Assembly (NCBI RefSeq): GCF_016745275.1
Contig: NZ_JADOEP010000008.1
Coordinates: 1-64,000 of the forward strand
Origin: Enterococcus sp. BWB1-3
GTDB taxonomy: Bacteria > Bacillota > Bacilli > Lactobacillales > Enterococcaceae
DNA: 64,000 bases
Reading direction: 5' to 3'
Below are positions 26,789 to 35,553 of this stretch, piece after piece (position 1 is the first letter of the stretch; each line of letters begins with the position of its first letter). The notes below the pieces were generated by a model that saw nothing but the letters and a program-made list of their open reading frames with translations, was not told where the DNA came from and did not search any database. The position numbers were made by a program, and so were the translations under genes.

Positions 26789-28252
26789 TTATTTATTAGT
26801 TTGCTTAATTAGCGCCAAACTTCTGCTTCGTTGTAAGTTACGCACCATTGAATCTTCTTCAATATTTTTTTTCACCCAAGCCAGATACCCTGACAGCTCT
26901 TCTTTCAGCTCCGGATCAATTGTTTCATTATAAATTTTGACTGCCTTTGGAACTGCCTCTGCACCCAACACGTAGAAAACGCTAATATCCATTTCTGAAA
27001 GCTTCCCCTGTTGATATTTTTCATAATTATACGAAACAATATCATTTCCTGTATTCCTACAGCTGATTATCAAAAGACAAATACTCATAAAGACAAGAAT
27101 GATCCGCATGTAGTTAAACTCTTTCCATAACGCCGCAATGAAAATACTGACACAAACAAACAGTGCAATCATAAACAAAGAAGTGTTAAAGCGTAAAACG
27201 GTCAGACCAAAGGAAGCAATATAAAGCTGCATTTTAGCAAATGCCAGGACAATCAATCCCAAGGTTTCTACGCCAATCAGACTTAAACCACTTTTAATCA
27301 TCTTGGAGTTCCCGCTAAAGGCATTGATTGCCCAAAAAATAAAAACATTAATCACCGAAACCAGCAACAGCTGGAAAAAACCTTCTCTGGCATATGCAGA
27401 TAACGTTGTGGATGCAGATTGAGTAAACTGAAAATAGCCCATTGCAGCTACACCAAAGAACAACAGATAGATAGCTGTAAAAATAAACAGAATCGTTAAA
27501 AACAGCACATCCGGTCCTTTTAGAAACGAAAGAGTGTGAGGCTTAACCGGACTTTTTTCTATATTTCGGTAAATGCATAAGAAAAGATAAATGCCTACAG
27601 GAACCGCGATGATAAATGTAATCAGATGTTCAATGACATTCATGGATATGCGATTGACAAATGAATTAAAAAAACGAGCAAACATGCTGTCAGCTCCGGT
27701 TAAGAGTGTCAAGACTATGACAGCTAAAGGGATTGACATAGCTATGCCAATCAACACATATTTTAGATTTTTGTGTTTTTTTCCTAATGATAGATAAGCT
27801 GTAATATCAGCTGTAAAATTTTTAAAAGACCGTACAATAAGTCCATCGATAAAATCAAATACAATGTAGCCATCCAACTTTCCATTCTTTCTGGTTCCTG
27901 AAAAAACTAAAATCAAATAGGCTAAATTTAAAACTAAAAAAATGAAATTTACTCCCATCAGAACAGTATTTTCAAATAATGAAAAAGATACCCCAAAAGC
28001 TAACGTGTAACCCATATAGCCGAAACACCGACGAGATATCTCCATGTCCTTGGCTCTGATATATGCGAGCAAGGTTCCGCAGAATAATACAGTAAATAAT
28101 GTAATCCACAATCCACCATATCCCTTAAACAATTGTAATGAAAAATAAGCAATAACAATACTTGCTATACTGAGCAAAATATCTTTGCTTTCGAATTTTG
28201 GCTGTTGTTCAATCCAGTTTTTCTGCTGTCTGTCTTCTTCATGTATTTCCAT
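26789..28252 (-). CDS. DUF4173/DUF4153 membrane protein
   Basis: About 487 aa from the ATG at 28252, which has a strong GGAGGAGG site; the longer frame overlaps the HTH gene. It has roughly a dozen hydrophobic segments, with the cytoplasmic loop VIVRSFKNFTADI-like region near residue 150 and the family block AVAAMGYFQFTQSASTTLSAYAREGFFQLL split across residues 290-320. The C-terminal tail is soluble. DUF4173 proteins have no settled function. It follows the HTH gene by two bases and is probably co-transcribed with it and the DUF2975 gene. Confidence 0.8.
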   Translation of the reverse strand: MEIHEEDRQQKNWIEQQPKFESKDILLSIASIVIAYFSLQLFKGYGGLWITLFTVLFCGTLLAYIRAKDMEISRRCFGYMGYTLAFGVSFSLFENTVLMGVNFIFLVLNLAYLILVFSGTRKNGKLDGYIVFDFIDGLIVRSFKNFTADITAYLSLGKKHKNLKYVLIGIAMSIPLAVIVLTLLTGADSMFARFFNSFVNRISMNVIEHLITFIIAVPVGIYLFLCIYRNIEKSPVKPHTLSFLKGPDVLFLTILFIFTAIYLLFFGVAAMGYFQFTQSASTTLSAYAREGFFQLLLVSVINVFIFWAINAFSGNSKMIKSGLSLIGVETLGLIVLAFAKMQLYIASFGLTVLRFNTSLFMIALFVCVSIFIAALWKEFNYMRIILVFMSICLLIISCRNTGNDIVSYNYEKYQQGKLSEMDISVFYVLGAEAVPKAVKIYNETIDPELKEELSGYLAWVKKNIEEDSMVRNLQRSRSLALIKQTNK

Positions 28253-28254
28253 AA

Positions 28255-28464
28255 TTATTCCTCCTCCTGATACTCCAATAGGTCTGCCGGCTGGCAATCC
28301 AAGGCTTTACATAATGCCTCCAACGTACTGAAACGTATTGCTTTTGCTTTATTATTTTTCAAAATTGAAAGATTTGCCGGCGTAATATTAATTTTCTCTG
28401 CCAGTTCGCCTGCACTCATCTTTCGTTTTGCCATCATGACATCAATATTTACTATGATTGCCAT
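28255..28464 (-). CDS. Small Xre/YozG-type HTH regulator
   Basis: A 69-aa helix-turn-helix protein: MSAGELAEKINITPANLSIL is the HTH, followed by RFSTLEALCKALDCQPADLL, typical of the Cro/C1 family partner of DUF2975 proteins. Its start overlaps the DUF2975 stop by one base. The paired palindrome and promoter upstream of the operon (28943-29004) are its most likely target, giving autoregulation. Confidence 0.9.
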   Translation of the reverse strand: MAIIVNIDVMMAKRKMSAGELAEKINITPANLSILKNNKAKAIRFSTLEALCKALDCQPADLLEYQEEE

Positions 28465-28913
28465 TAGATCGTAAAGTCATTTTCTTCTTTAATCAAACGT
28501 GCCTGACAGAACACATTTTTGATTATTCTAACAATAACACCGACAAAAGCAGCCACTCCGGCAACAAAAAACCAGGGGAAATAATAGCTGGAAGAAATCA
28601 GCAGGATTATTGCCTCCAAAAAACAAAGCCAGCTGGTGATACGCAGCAGCTTAATATTCTGCTCAGTAAATATCTTTTCCTTCTCAATATTTCGTATTAA
28701 CTGATATAGAAAATACAGAATAACCAGCCCGATTCCCAGACAAAGCTCCAATGTCAGAATAAAGAAAAAGCGATTTGCTGATGACACCATCTGAGACGGA
28801 ACGATGGCATCAATAAATGATGAGATAAAAATCATTACCATAAAAATTAGCATTGCTAAAACATAAATACACCAGGTTGACAGCTTGATTGACTGTTTAT
28901 CCGTCCATTGCAT
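28464..28913 (-). CDS. DUF2975 membrane protein
   Basis: About 149 aa with four hydrophobic segments (near residues 12-35, 48-70, 92-108 and 112-132), the usual DUF2975 layout with RNIEKEKIFTEQNIKLLR between the second and third. I prefer the ATG at 28913 because GGGGAG lies 8 bases before it; a GTG three codons upstream is possible. The DUF2975-HTH pair is common in Firmicutes and may sense a membrane state, but the role is unknown. It is the first gene of the operon. Confidence 0.85.
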   Translation of the reverse strand: MQWTDKQSIKLSTWCIYVLAMLIFMVMIFISSFIDAIVPSQMVSSANRFFFILTLELCLGIGLVILYFLYQLIRNIEKEKIFTEQNIKLLRITSWLCFLEAIILLISSSYYFPWFFVAGVAAFVGVIVRIIKNVFCQARLIKEENDFTI

Positions 28914-28942
28914 CTTTTTCACTCCCCGCTTAAAGTAACTTT

Positions 28943-29004
28943 ATGATACGAAATGATTTTTTGAACGTCAATATAAATTTATCGATAAACGATAAATTTA
29001 TATT
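28943..29004 (-). promoter_or_regulatory. Promoter and palindromic operator of the DUF2975-HTH operon
   Basis: On the minus strand TTGACG (28966-28971) and TATCAT (28943-28948) are 17 bases apart. Abutting and partly covering the -35 is a perfect inverted repeat with 15-base arms at 28970-28984 and 28990-29004 around a 5-base centre; each arm contains ATTTATCG. The site is symmetric and long enough for two HTH dimers. Confidence 0.75.
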
Positions 29005-29337
29005 GTTTTTCAATCATCTATAGAAACAATCTGTTGACTTACCGGCGTTTCACCCTTAAAAAAATGAATCTTAAAAATGTTTAAAGATCTTTTAGCTGGC
29101 AGCCAAATAAAAAAACTGATATTCATTTAAAAGGAATATCAGCAGTGTTCTTCATTAAGTTTTAGTTGTCGATCTTTTCTTTCAACTGTAAACATTTCTT
29201 TAAATCCTACAACTGAGTTTCATAAAGCTGCTCTTTTTTGATTAAAAAAATTGTTTTTTTAGAATCAGGATACGTCCAATAAAGTCTTTCAACTCAATAA
29301 TAGAGCTAAAACTTTTCCAAGAATGGCAGGTTTCAGA
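29005..29337. other. Intergenic region
   Basis: No gene is visible. It holds the terminator of the 114-aa protein gene (29109-29142) and AT-rich sequence without readable coding potential. Confidence 0.5.
29109..29142 (-). terminator. Rho-independent terminator
   Basis: CTGATATTC (29116-29124) and GAATATCAG (29134-29142) form a 9-bp stem. On the minus strand it is followed by a run of seven T. It lies downstream of the 114-aa membrane protein gene. Confidence 0.8.
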
Positions 29338-29682
29338 CTATTCATCCTTAATTGAAAGCTCTTCCCGATTCAGCTCAAATTCCTTTTCTAAGTAAAGACT
29401 TTCATTTTCCAAGCTGAATCCCCTTTTAAGTATAAGACAGAGTGCGTGCACACACTTATAAATCAAAATACCTGTAAATAAACTGTATAGAACGAAATAG
29501 ATCAGCTTTTTCAAGCTATAATCAAAAAAAATAGTTAAACTAACCTTTGAATCAAAATAGTTTTTCTGCAAAGTAAAAATAATAAACTGATAACCAAAAT
29601 AATTCATGGCAAGAATACCAATACAGCTGACTATTGTTAGCATGATAAAGAGCTTTTTTCTATCTAAAATTACCCTATCCAA
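29338..29682 (-). CDS. Small two-TM membrane protein, unknown function
   Basis: A 114-aa protein with two hydrophobic segments (LFIMLTIVSCIGILAMNYFG near residues 11-30 and LIYFVLYSLFTGILIY near 60-75) and an acidic tail rich in Glu (LENESLYLEKEFELNREEL). The start is probably the TTG at 29682, with a poor ribosome site, so an internal start at MLTIVSC is possible. It follows the 379-aa gene by 23 bases and may be translated with it. I do not recognise the family. Confidence 0.6.
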   Translation of the reverse strand: MDRVILDRKKLFIMLTIVSCIGILAMNYFGYQFIIFTLQKNYFDSKVSLTIFFDYSLKKLIYFVLYSLFTGILIYKCVHALCLILKRGFSLENESLYLEKEFELNREELSIKDE

Positions 29683-29705
29683 TCGATAAAACGATCATCA
29701 GTTCT

Positions 29706-30845
29706 TCATTCTTCTTTTTTCAGTACTTTCTGAATACTACGGGCTGTTCGATAACATTCCTTGTATTTTTGAGGAAACGGCCACTTTCTTTTGGCCAGCT
29801 TGCGGAGATCGCTGTCAAACTTTTCTTGCCCACTTGGCTTCATATCGTAATAATCATGAGCTCTTCTCCATGGAAGCCAATCAAAAAAGCCACGATCATA
29901 ATTAAACGATTCAGTATCTGCGATTTCTTTCCCGACATGCCCTGTCAGATCATAATTTTCCGGATTACTGTCAATCAGCTCTTTCATTCGAGCAACAGTA
30001 CTCTCCTTTGTCTCATCAAAAACCAGCTTTCCGCCTACTGTTTTCAACCGATTCCACTGAGAAACAAAACAGCCAGTTTCAACATTTAGAATAAACTCAG
30101 ACAAGCCGTTCTCCGTTTTTATTTTATCATTGGTTTGCTCATGGCGTCCTTCTCTTGATCGATATTTAGAGTTCATTGTTTTCCCACTCTGCCGAACACG
30201 ATTGTGAAAACGGGAAGAATCTCGATAATTTAGTTTTTGTCCCGTTTGCTTTGAATAAGCCAGCAGTTTTTCATAATCTGTTTTCCCTTTAAAATTTGAG
30301 CGGATATAAAACAAATTTTGTCGGTCAAAATAATATCTGAGTTGATGGACACATTTTAATTCCTCCCAACTAATTGTTGGATGAGAGGCTGCAATCAAGC
30401 CTCCCGGATAACCAATTTTTACACAAGCTGCGAACTGTTCTAAAAATTCACTGTGCGGAGACATATCCGGATCAATCCTGCAGAGACCGCTGAGTTGAAG
30501 CATGCCATGCTCATCAAGACTTCTTCCCAGCTGGTCCAGTACCAGCCGAACCTTTTCACGAGGAGCAAGTTGGGAATGCTTAAACAAATGAAAATAAACA
30601 GAGGAACCTACCAAACGAATCCCTTCTTCACTTGTCACCAGTATTTCTTCTGCGGACTTCTCACGGTATTCCAGCTGTTCTTCCACATAAGCTGCGTAAG
30701 CTTCACAGGCAGCGGCATCCCAGCCTAAATGTCGACAGTACTCCTGCTGCTTTGATACTATCAGTGCCTCTTTTTCAGATAGCGTTCTATTTAATTGACT
30801 GTTTGCAGACGAAATATCTTGTTCAAATAAACTGATTTTCCTCAC
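29706..30845 (-). CDS. Hypothetical protein, possibly DUF3114
   Basis: A 379-aa soluble protein without signal peptide or membrane segment. The N-terminal third is helical and charged; the middle has YPGGLIAASHPTISWEELKC and FKGKTDYEKLLAYSKQTGQK; the C-terminal part has NPENYDLTGHVGKEIADTES and a Trp-rich GFFDWLPWRRAHDYYDM. It resembles streptococcal/enterococcal DUF3114 proteins in my memory, at low certainty. No catalytic motif is clear. It lies upstream of the small membrane protein gene. The start ATG codes MRKISLFEQD. Confidence 0.65.
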   Translation of the reverse strand: MRKISLFEQDISSANSQLNRTLSEKEALIVSKQQEYCRHLGWDAAACEAYAAYVEEQLEYREKSAEEILVTSEEGIRLVGSSVYFHLFKHSQLAPREKVRLVLDQLGRSLDEHGMLQLSGLCRIDPDMSPHSEFLEQFAACVKIGYPGGLIAASHPTISWEELKCVHQLRYYFDRQNLFYIRSNFKGKTDYEKLLAYSKQTGQKLNYRDSSRFHNRVRQSGKTMNSKYRSREGRHEQTNDKIKTENGLSEFILNVETGCFVSQWNRLKTVGGKLVFDETKESTVARMKELIDSNPENYDLTGHVGKEIADTESFNYDRGFFDWLPWRRAHDYYDMKPSGQEKFDSDLRKLAKRKWPFPQKYKECYRTARSIQKVLKKEE

Positions 30846-31004
30846 CTGCCTTATTGATTTTCCTTATTATCAGATTGCTTTCTCAATAGTGCTCTTTCTT
30901 TAAAATTATACCATCCAAATGAATCTGCTTCTAAAAATTATGTTTTTCACTTCAAATCTCGCCAATAAAATAGGAGCACCTTATTTTCTCTTAGAACCAC
31001 AAAT

Positions 31005-31047
31005 AACTCTATTTTCAACACTAATAACTTGCGCTGAAAATAGAGTT
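31005..31047 (-). terminator. Putative terminator hairpin
   Basis: AACTCTATTTTCA (31005-31017) and TGAAAATAGAGTT (31035-31047) form a 13-bp stem with a 17-base loop, downstream of the degenerate LCP gene. The T run is weak, so its strength is uncertain. The rest of 30846-31133 shows nothing. Confidence 0.5.
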
Positions 31048-31133
31048 CCATCTTAATTCTCGGAGCTGATCGCTTTTGTCACAACCTCACGACCTCTCTA
31101 TTTATTTGACCTTTATGTTTGCTTTAGTCAGCC

Positions 31134-31793
31134 TCAATTTATAAATGTTTCAATCTTCTTTTGCGGCCAGCTCAGCTCATCTGAACCACTCAAAACATCC
31201 GGTACTGTCAATCGTTGTGTTTTCCCTTTATCTGTTTCCCTGTATGCTTTAAAAAATTTCAGCAGCGTCGGCAGTTTCATATTGGTTGTGACGCTTTTAT
31301 TCAGCTCATTAAATTTTTTAGGGATTGCAGTTATCCGCTTATCCCCCACCAGCTCATTCTTTATTAATCTCAATACATGTTCCTGTCGTTCAAAAATCCC
31401 CAGCTGATTTGGAGCATCCAACTGATAGCTGATAAAATCAGTCAATGCTGCCTTAGTTACATGCTGTTTGCCCTTTTCGAAATATCGATCACTTGCAGTA
31501 TAGGTAAACGTTGCAGGATTGTTAATCACAAGCTCCTGTTTATTTTTAAAGAGAAAATCAAGAACTCTTTCCTTATCAGCGATTACGAAATTTTCTATTT
31601 TAAGCTGTACGGCTGTTTCGAAAAAATCAATAAATGCTGTGGTAGAAAGCAGCCTATATTTCTGCGAAAGTGTCTCACCACTCTGATACTGTACCTCAGG
31701 CGAAAACCGAAGCAGTTTTTTCTTTCCATCTTTCAACAGATATAAATAAAAGGTCGTAGCCATTCCATCTTCAAAAATAAACAACATATTCAT
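31134..31793 (-). CDS. Degenerate LytR-CpsA-Psr (LCP)-like protein without catalytic arginines
   Basis: About 219 aa from the ATG at 31793 (a GTG four codons upstream is also possible). It lacks the N-terminal membrane anchor of LCP proteins. Its C-terminal half aligns by eye with the neighbouring LCP: FTYTASDRYFEKGKQHV matches the strand before the LCP motif, then SYQLDAPNQLGIFERQ stands where the real LCP has YSRMRYEDPNGDYGRQERQ. The arginines that bind the lipid pyrophosphate are mostly lost. SVTTNMKLPTLLKFFKAYRE matches the LCP end HVKTDMSFDDMKTLALNYRS. It is probably a paralogue that no longer transfers glycopolymers. Confidence 0.6.
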   Translation of the reverse strand: MNMLFIFEDGMATTFYLYLLKDGKKKLLRFSPEVQYQSGETLSQKYRLLSTTAFIDFFETAVQLKIENFVIADKERVLDFLFKNKQELVINNPATFTYTASDRYFEKGKQHVTKAALTDFISYQLDAPNQLGIFERQEHVLRLIKNELVGDKRITAIPKKFNELNKSVTTNMKLPTLLKFFKAYRETDKGKTQRLTVPDVLSGSDELSWPQKKIETFIN

Positions 31794-31855
31794 GCCTTGG
31801 TTCACTCCACTTCTTTATTTAACAGGACAGCATACTCATCTGTCTGTCAGCAACT

Positions 31856-31895
31856 AAAAATGACCCGTCCATTTAGTTGTCTAGGACCGGGTCAT
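31856..31895 (-). terminator. Terminator of the LCP gene
   Basis: TGACCCGTCC (31861-31870) pairs with GGACCGGGTCA (31884-31894) with one bulge. The minus strand continues into TTTTTAG. It separates the LCP gene from the degenerate paralogue. Confidence 0.8.
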
Positions 31896-31950
31896 TACTT
31901 CTACTCATAGTAAATTCATCAAACATTGATTCAACATCACTCAAATAAGC

Positions 31951-32871
31951 TTACAGACCAAGCTGTTCTTTCAGTTCAGTTTGTACACGCGTCATTTCTT
32001 CAGAAGAAATCCCCTGATAGGAAACACCATCCTGCATAAAGCCTTCGCCTTTCAACTGATCCTGTTTAATGGCACCTAATGCCGAACGATAATTTAGAGC
32101 CAACGTTTTCATATCATCAAAGCTCATATCGGTTTTCACGTGTTCGCCAACTGCGTCCAGCACTTCCTTGTATTTAGCCGCTCCTGAAAATGTCAGCAGC
32201 TTTCTGGCAAGTCCGTCAACAATCTTTCTTTGACGTTCCTGTCTGCCGTAATCCCCATTGGGATCTTCATAACGCATCCGTGAGTAAGAAAGAGCCTTCT
32301 CTCCATCCAGTTCCACTTGTCCAACTTTGAAGTCGTATCCATCCTGACTAAAATCCAGGGTATTGCTTACAGTAATCCCGCCAACTGCATCTACCAGCTC
32401 TTTCAATCCCTGCATATTTATGGAGATATAATGGTCTACAGGAATATCCAGCATTTTCTGCACCGTATCCATTGACATGGACGCTCCGCCAAAAGCGTAG
32501 GCATGATTAATCTTATCTTGTGTTCCGTAACCTACAATTTCTGTATATGTATCTCTGGCAATACTGACAATGGTTGTCTGTTGTTTTTCAGGACTAACAG
32601 TAGCAATCATCATCGTATCTGATCTTCCCTGCTCCACACGACCTAAGTCACCAGTATCAATTCCCATTAAAAGAACTGAAAAAGCATCCTGCTCCTGAAT
32701 ACTGACTTCTTCCTCACGTAAAGGTTCAGCCTGCCTCTCAACTGTTTCATAGGTTTTTGATACAGTTTTTGAAATATCATTATATACTTTGGCACTCAGA
32801 GCAATTGTACCCACTACGATAACCGCAAGCACACTTAACACAACTAATAGAATTTTTTTTCCTCTTGACAA
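31951..32871 (-). CDS. LytR-CpsA-Psr family glycopolymer transferase
   Basis: A 306-aa membrane-anchored enzyme: TM segment at about residues 6-26 and an extracytoplasmic LCP domain. Readable motifs are LLMGIDTGD, RSDTMMIATV, SIARDTYTEIVGYGTQDKIN, and the arginine-rich YSRMRYEDPNGDYGRQERQ. LCP proteins attach teichoic acids or other glycopolymers to peptidoglycan using lipid-linked donors. It appears intact. It has its own terminator and a 317-base upstream region, so it is probably transcribed alone. The polymer it attaches is not known. Confidence 0.93.
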   Translation of the reverse strand: MSRGKKILLVVLSVLAVIVVGTIALSAKVYNDISKTVSKTYETVERQAEPLREEEVSIQEQDAFSVLLMGIDTGDLGRVEQGRSDTMMIATVSPEKQQTTIVSIARDTYTEIVGYGTQDKINHAYAFGGASMSMDTVQKMLDIPVDHYISINMQGLKELVDAVGGITVSNTLDFSQDGYDFKVGQVELDGEKALSYSRMRYEDPNGDYGRQERQRKIVDGLARKLLTFSGAAKYKEVLDAVGEHVKTDMSFDDMKTLALNYRSALGAIKQDQLKGEGFMQDGVSYQGISSEEMTRVQTELKEQLGL

Positions 32872-33188
32872 TTCATGACCTCCTAGTCTTGAATAAAAAT
32901 TTCATTAAAATAAAAGTGATAGAAGATATCTTTTTAAATTTTACTTTGTAATTCTTTTTAAAGCAACTGTTATTTCAATCTATTATAAGTATCTTAAGAC
33001 ACTACTCTATCCTAACATCCATAGAAATAAGCTGACAAAACTTAAAGAGTTTTAAAACGCACTAATTGTAAACAAGTATCCTTTTTTTCCTGTCAAAAAA
33101 AAACAAACCTACGGACCTATCTCTTGCTATCTTTGATTTTATCTTGACTCTTTCCCTCAGCTCTGTAAACAAACCCAACAGTTATTTA
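32872..33188. other. Promoter region of the LCP gene, no gene
   Basis: AT-rich sequence between the lipoprotein and LCP genes. It must hold the LCP promoter, but I could not single out one pair of elements. No RNA gene or coding frame is visible. Confidence 0.4.
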
Positions 33189-33860
33189 CTAAGGTAAATA
33201 TTCCAGCATAACATCTTCTTGTCCCGACGCTGCATTTCCAGCATAATTTGGTGTTGCCAAAGACAGCCCGCCGCCGCTATTGGTAAAGACATACAGATTT
33301 CCCTGATCCAGCCCGCCATATGCACTGGCCAGATACTCCAATATAATCTCTGAATTTACAGAAACTGTGCGGATTTCATTTGTACCTGCTGAGAAAACAC
33401 GAATCGATTTGGTGGGTATTTGGCGATACGAAGCTGTGTACATAATAATGTTGGAGCCCGGCTGATTAAAGCTCATTGTGACTACCCCATTCGATTCAGT
33501 AATGAATGACAGGTCAATATTATTTGGCGTGTTCATACCATTCGTTGAAAATCTTCCGACAGTTGCCAAATCTGTTAAAGAAACCATATAGGGATACTGG
33601 CTTTTATCCGCTGCTTCTTGAACTGGTTCTGCAGAAACATCTGTTGAAGCTGCTGTTGTTTCCTGAGAACTGCTGCTGGTTTCCTCTGTCGCTTTCTCTT
33701 TTTCTTCGAGCTTTCTTTCTTTTAAAAGTACAGCAAGCTTGTCCACAAACAAGCCAAATTCTTCTGCCTCTGCCTGTTTCTTCCTTTCCTGCTGAGGCAA
33801 TTCAGAACATCCTGCAAGTAAAATGGTCAGACCAGCAACCAGTAAAATTTTCTTTTTCAT
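33189..33860 (-). CDS. Lipoprotein of unknown function
   Basis: About 223 aa from the ATG at 33860 (GGAAAAAGGG upstream). The signal MKKKILLVAGLTILLAGC ends in a clear lipobox with Cys18. A linker rich in Ser, Thr, Ala and Glu follows (about 55-85), then a folded domain from YPYMVSLTDLATVGRF to the end with Gly- and Asn-rich strands (YTASYRQIPTKSIRVFSAG, NLYVFTNSGGGLSLATP). The family is not recognised. It is expected on the outer face of the membrane. It is isolated between the ABC permease gene and the LCP gene. Confidence 0.75.
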   Translation of the reverse strand: MKKKILLVAGLTILLAGCSELPQQERKKQAEAEEFGLFVDKLAVLLKERKLEEKEKATEETSSSSQETTAASTDVSAEPVQEAADKSQYPYMVSLTDLATVGRFSTNGMNTPNNIDLSFITESNGVVTMSFNQPGSNIIMYTASYRQIPTKSIRVFSAGTNEIRTVSVNSEIILEYLASAYGGLDQGNLYVFTNSGGGLSLATPNYAGNAASGQEDVMLEYLP

Positions 33861-34002
33861 CCCTTTTTCCAGCCTCTTCCTTTTATGTCTATAAAGCAAT
33901 TCTTTTCTTTGTCCATTGTAGCATGCGGACAGAACACTTCTCAACATCATTTCTCTTAATTGAAAAGCTTGGTATACAGGAGGTTATTTAATCTGTATTA
34001 AC

Positions 34003-34740
34003 TCATTTATAGTTGCAAAATCGCTTTTCGAGCGTATCGAACAAGCTGAAAATCAAATAACCTGCCAGTCCAATCATCAGGATACCCGCAAACATTTCTT
34101 CATAATCCATCTTGGACCACGCGCTCAAAATCAGATAGCCCAATCCATAGACAGTGTTGTAATTTTCGGCGAAAAACAATGATGCCAGAGAAATTCCCGT
34201 ACTTACCCTTAAACTTGCCAGCAGACCCGGCAGTAATGCCGGAAGAATCAGGAATCGAACAGTTTGGAGTCGGCTGCTGTTATAGTTGGACATCACCCGA
34301 TAATAATTTTTCGGGATATTGTTAACACTGTCCCGAATAGAAACAGTAACCTGAATGGAAATAATTGCGACAATTAATAGGATCTTTGAAAGATTCCCCA
34401 AACCAAAAAAGATCATAAACACAGGTAAGAACGCAACCTTTGGCAAGGGATAAAGAAAATAAATCAAGGGACCAAATAAGCACGCTATCCACTTGCTTCG
34501 ACTTAGTAAAATCCCTAAAGGAAGACCGATTATCAGAGAAAAAACAAGTGCTGCACCAATTCTCAAAACACTCGCCCCAGCATGAAGCAGAAGGTCAGTT
34601 TTCATCAGCCAAGCTCTTTGGAATGTCCCTAAAGGAGCAGGGACCGCCCGATTCTCTGTTATAAATGTTAACAGCTGCCATAATAAAATGAGAGAAAGAA
34701 AACCAATAAAAAAGGAAACAATCTTTTGTTTTTTCATCAA
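34003..34740 (-). CDS. ABC transporter permease, SsuC/ThiX-like
   Basis: A 245-aa permease with about six membrane segments and the EAA loop region (LPALLPGLLASLRVSTGISLASLFFAENY split around residues 155-185) typical of the nitrate/sulfonate/pyrimidine importers. It overlaps the ATPase gene by 4 bases. Together with the substrate-binding lipoprotein encoded divergently at 36302 it would form a complete importer for a small organic nutrient such as a thiamine precursor or an organosulfonate. Which one cannot be told here. Confidence 0.87.
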   Translation of the reverse strand: MMKKQKIVSFFIGFLSLILLWQLLTFITENRAVPAPLGTFQRAWLMKTDLLLHAGASVLRIGAALVFSLIIGLPLGILLSRSKWIACLFGPLIYFLYPLPKVAFLPVFMIFFGLGNLSKILLIVAIISIQVTVSIRDSVNNIPKNYYRVMSNYNSSRLQTVRFLILPALLPGLLASLRVSTGISLASLFFAENYNTVYGLGYLILSAWSKMDYEEMFAGILMIGLAGYLIFSLFDTLEKRFCNYK

Positions 34741-35453
34741 TGGCCTCCTTTCAGAATATTTCTAAGTAAAATACAAAATTTATAAAATTCGACTGATTCA
34801 CGACGCTCATCAAAAGAAAATATTGGATTTTCGTAACTAATCACAGAGCCGCCGCCCATGATCAAAATGGTTTCTCCCAGATACGCTGCTTCTTCAATGT
34901 CATGTGTGACGGTAATCACTGTATTCTGCCGTTTTCTTTGCTCGGATAATATAAACTCCTGTGCTCGTTCCTTTGTTTCCTGATCCAAAGATGAGGTTGG
35001 TTCATCCAGCAACAGAAAGTCAGGTTCTGTAATCAGCCCTCGGGCCATGGCAACCCGCTGCTGCTGACCACCGCTGAGTTCATCAGGAAACTTGGCTGAC
35101 AACTCTGACAATTCCAGTTCCTCCAATAACTGACAAATTTTAGTTTGACAACTGTCTTTTTCCTCTTTCCGGATCTTCAGAGGCATTTCGACTGCCTGAT
35201 AAACCGTTTGCCAAGGAAAAAGCTGTAAATCCTGAAAGACAATTTCCACTTGCCGTTGTGATGTTTGTTCATAACTGATCTTGCCGGAAACCGGCAGCTG
35301 AAATCCTTTCAGCAAAGCCAGCAGCGTACTTTTCCCTACCCCAGAACGTCCCAACAGCACGTAGGTTTTCCCTTTTTCAAAAGAAACGTTCATACCAGAA
35401 ATAATATTTTTTTCTTCATAGCTGAAAGATACTTCTTCCAAATTGATTCTCAT
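34737..35453 (-). CDS. ABC transporter ATP-binding protein, SsuB/ThiZ-like
   Basis: A 238-aa ATPase with Walker A LGRSGVGKST (about residue 35), Q-loop VFQDLQLFPW, signature LSGGQQQR, Walker B FLLLDEPTSSLD and H-loop TVTHDIEEA. It has the usual length and all catalytic residues. AAAAGGAGG precedes the ATG. It is the first gene of a two-gene operon with the permease and is divergent from the deacetylase-like and substrate-binding genes, separated by a 100-base shared promoter region. Confidence 0.93.
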   Translation of the reverse strand: MRINLEEVSFSYEEKNIISGMNVSFEKGKTYVLLGRSGVGKSTLLALLKGFQLPVSGKISYEQTSQRQVEIVFQDLQLFPWQTVYQAVEMPLKIRKEEKDSCQTKICQLLEELELSELSAKFPDELSGGQQQRVAMARGLITEPDFLLLDEPTSSLDQETKERAQEFILSEQRKRQNTVITVTHDIEEAAYLGETILIMGGGSVISYENPIFSFDERRESVEFYKFCILLRNILKGGH

Positions 35454-35553
35454 ACCCCGACCTCCTTTTGTGCATAGTTACACAACTGTTTTTCACTGAT
35501 TCTATGTTATACTGTTATCTGAATTATTTTGAAGAAAGTCAGGTGAAACTCCA

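Noticed and set aside
35454-35553. Possible riboswitch upstream of the importer genes
   Set aside because: No thiamine or cobalamin riboswitch core motif could be found in the 100 bases between the divergent genes.
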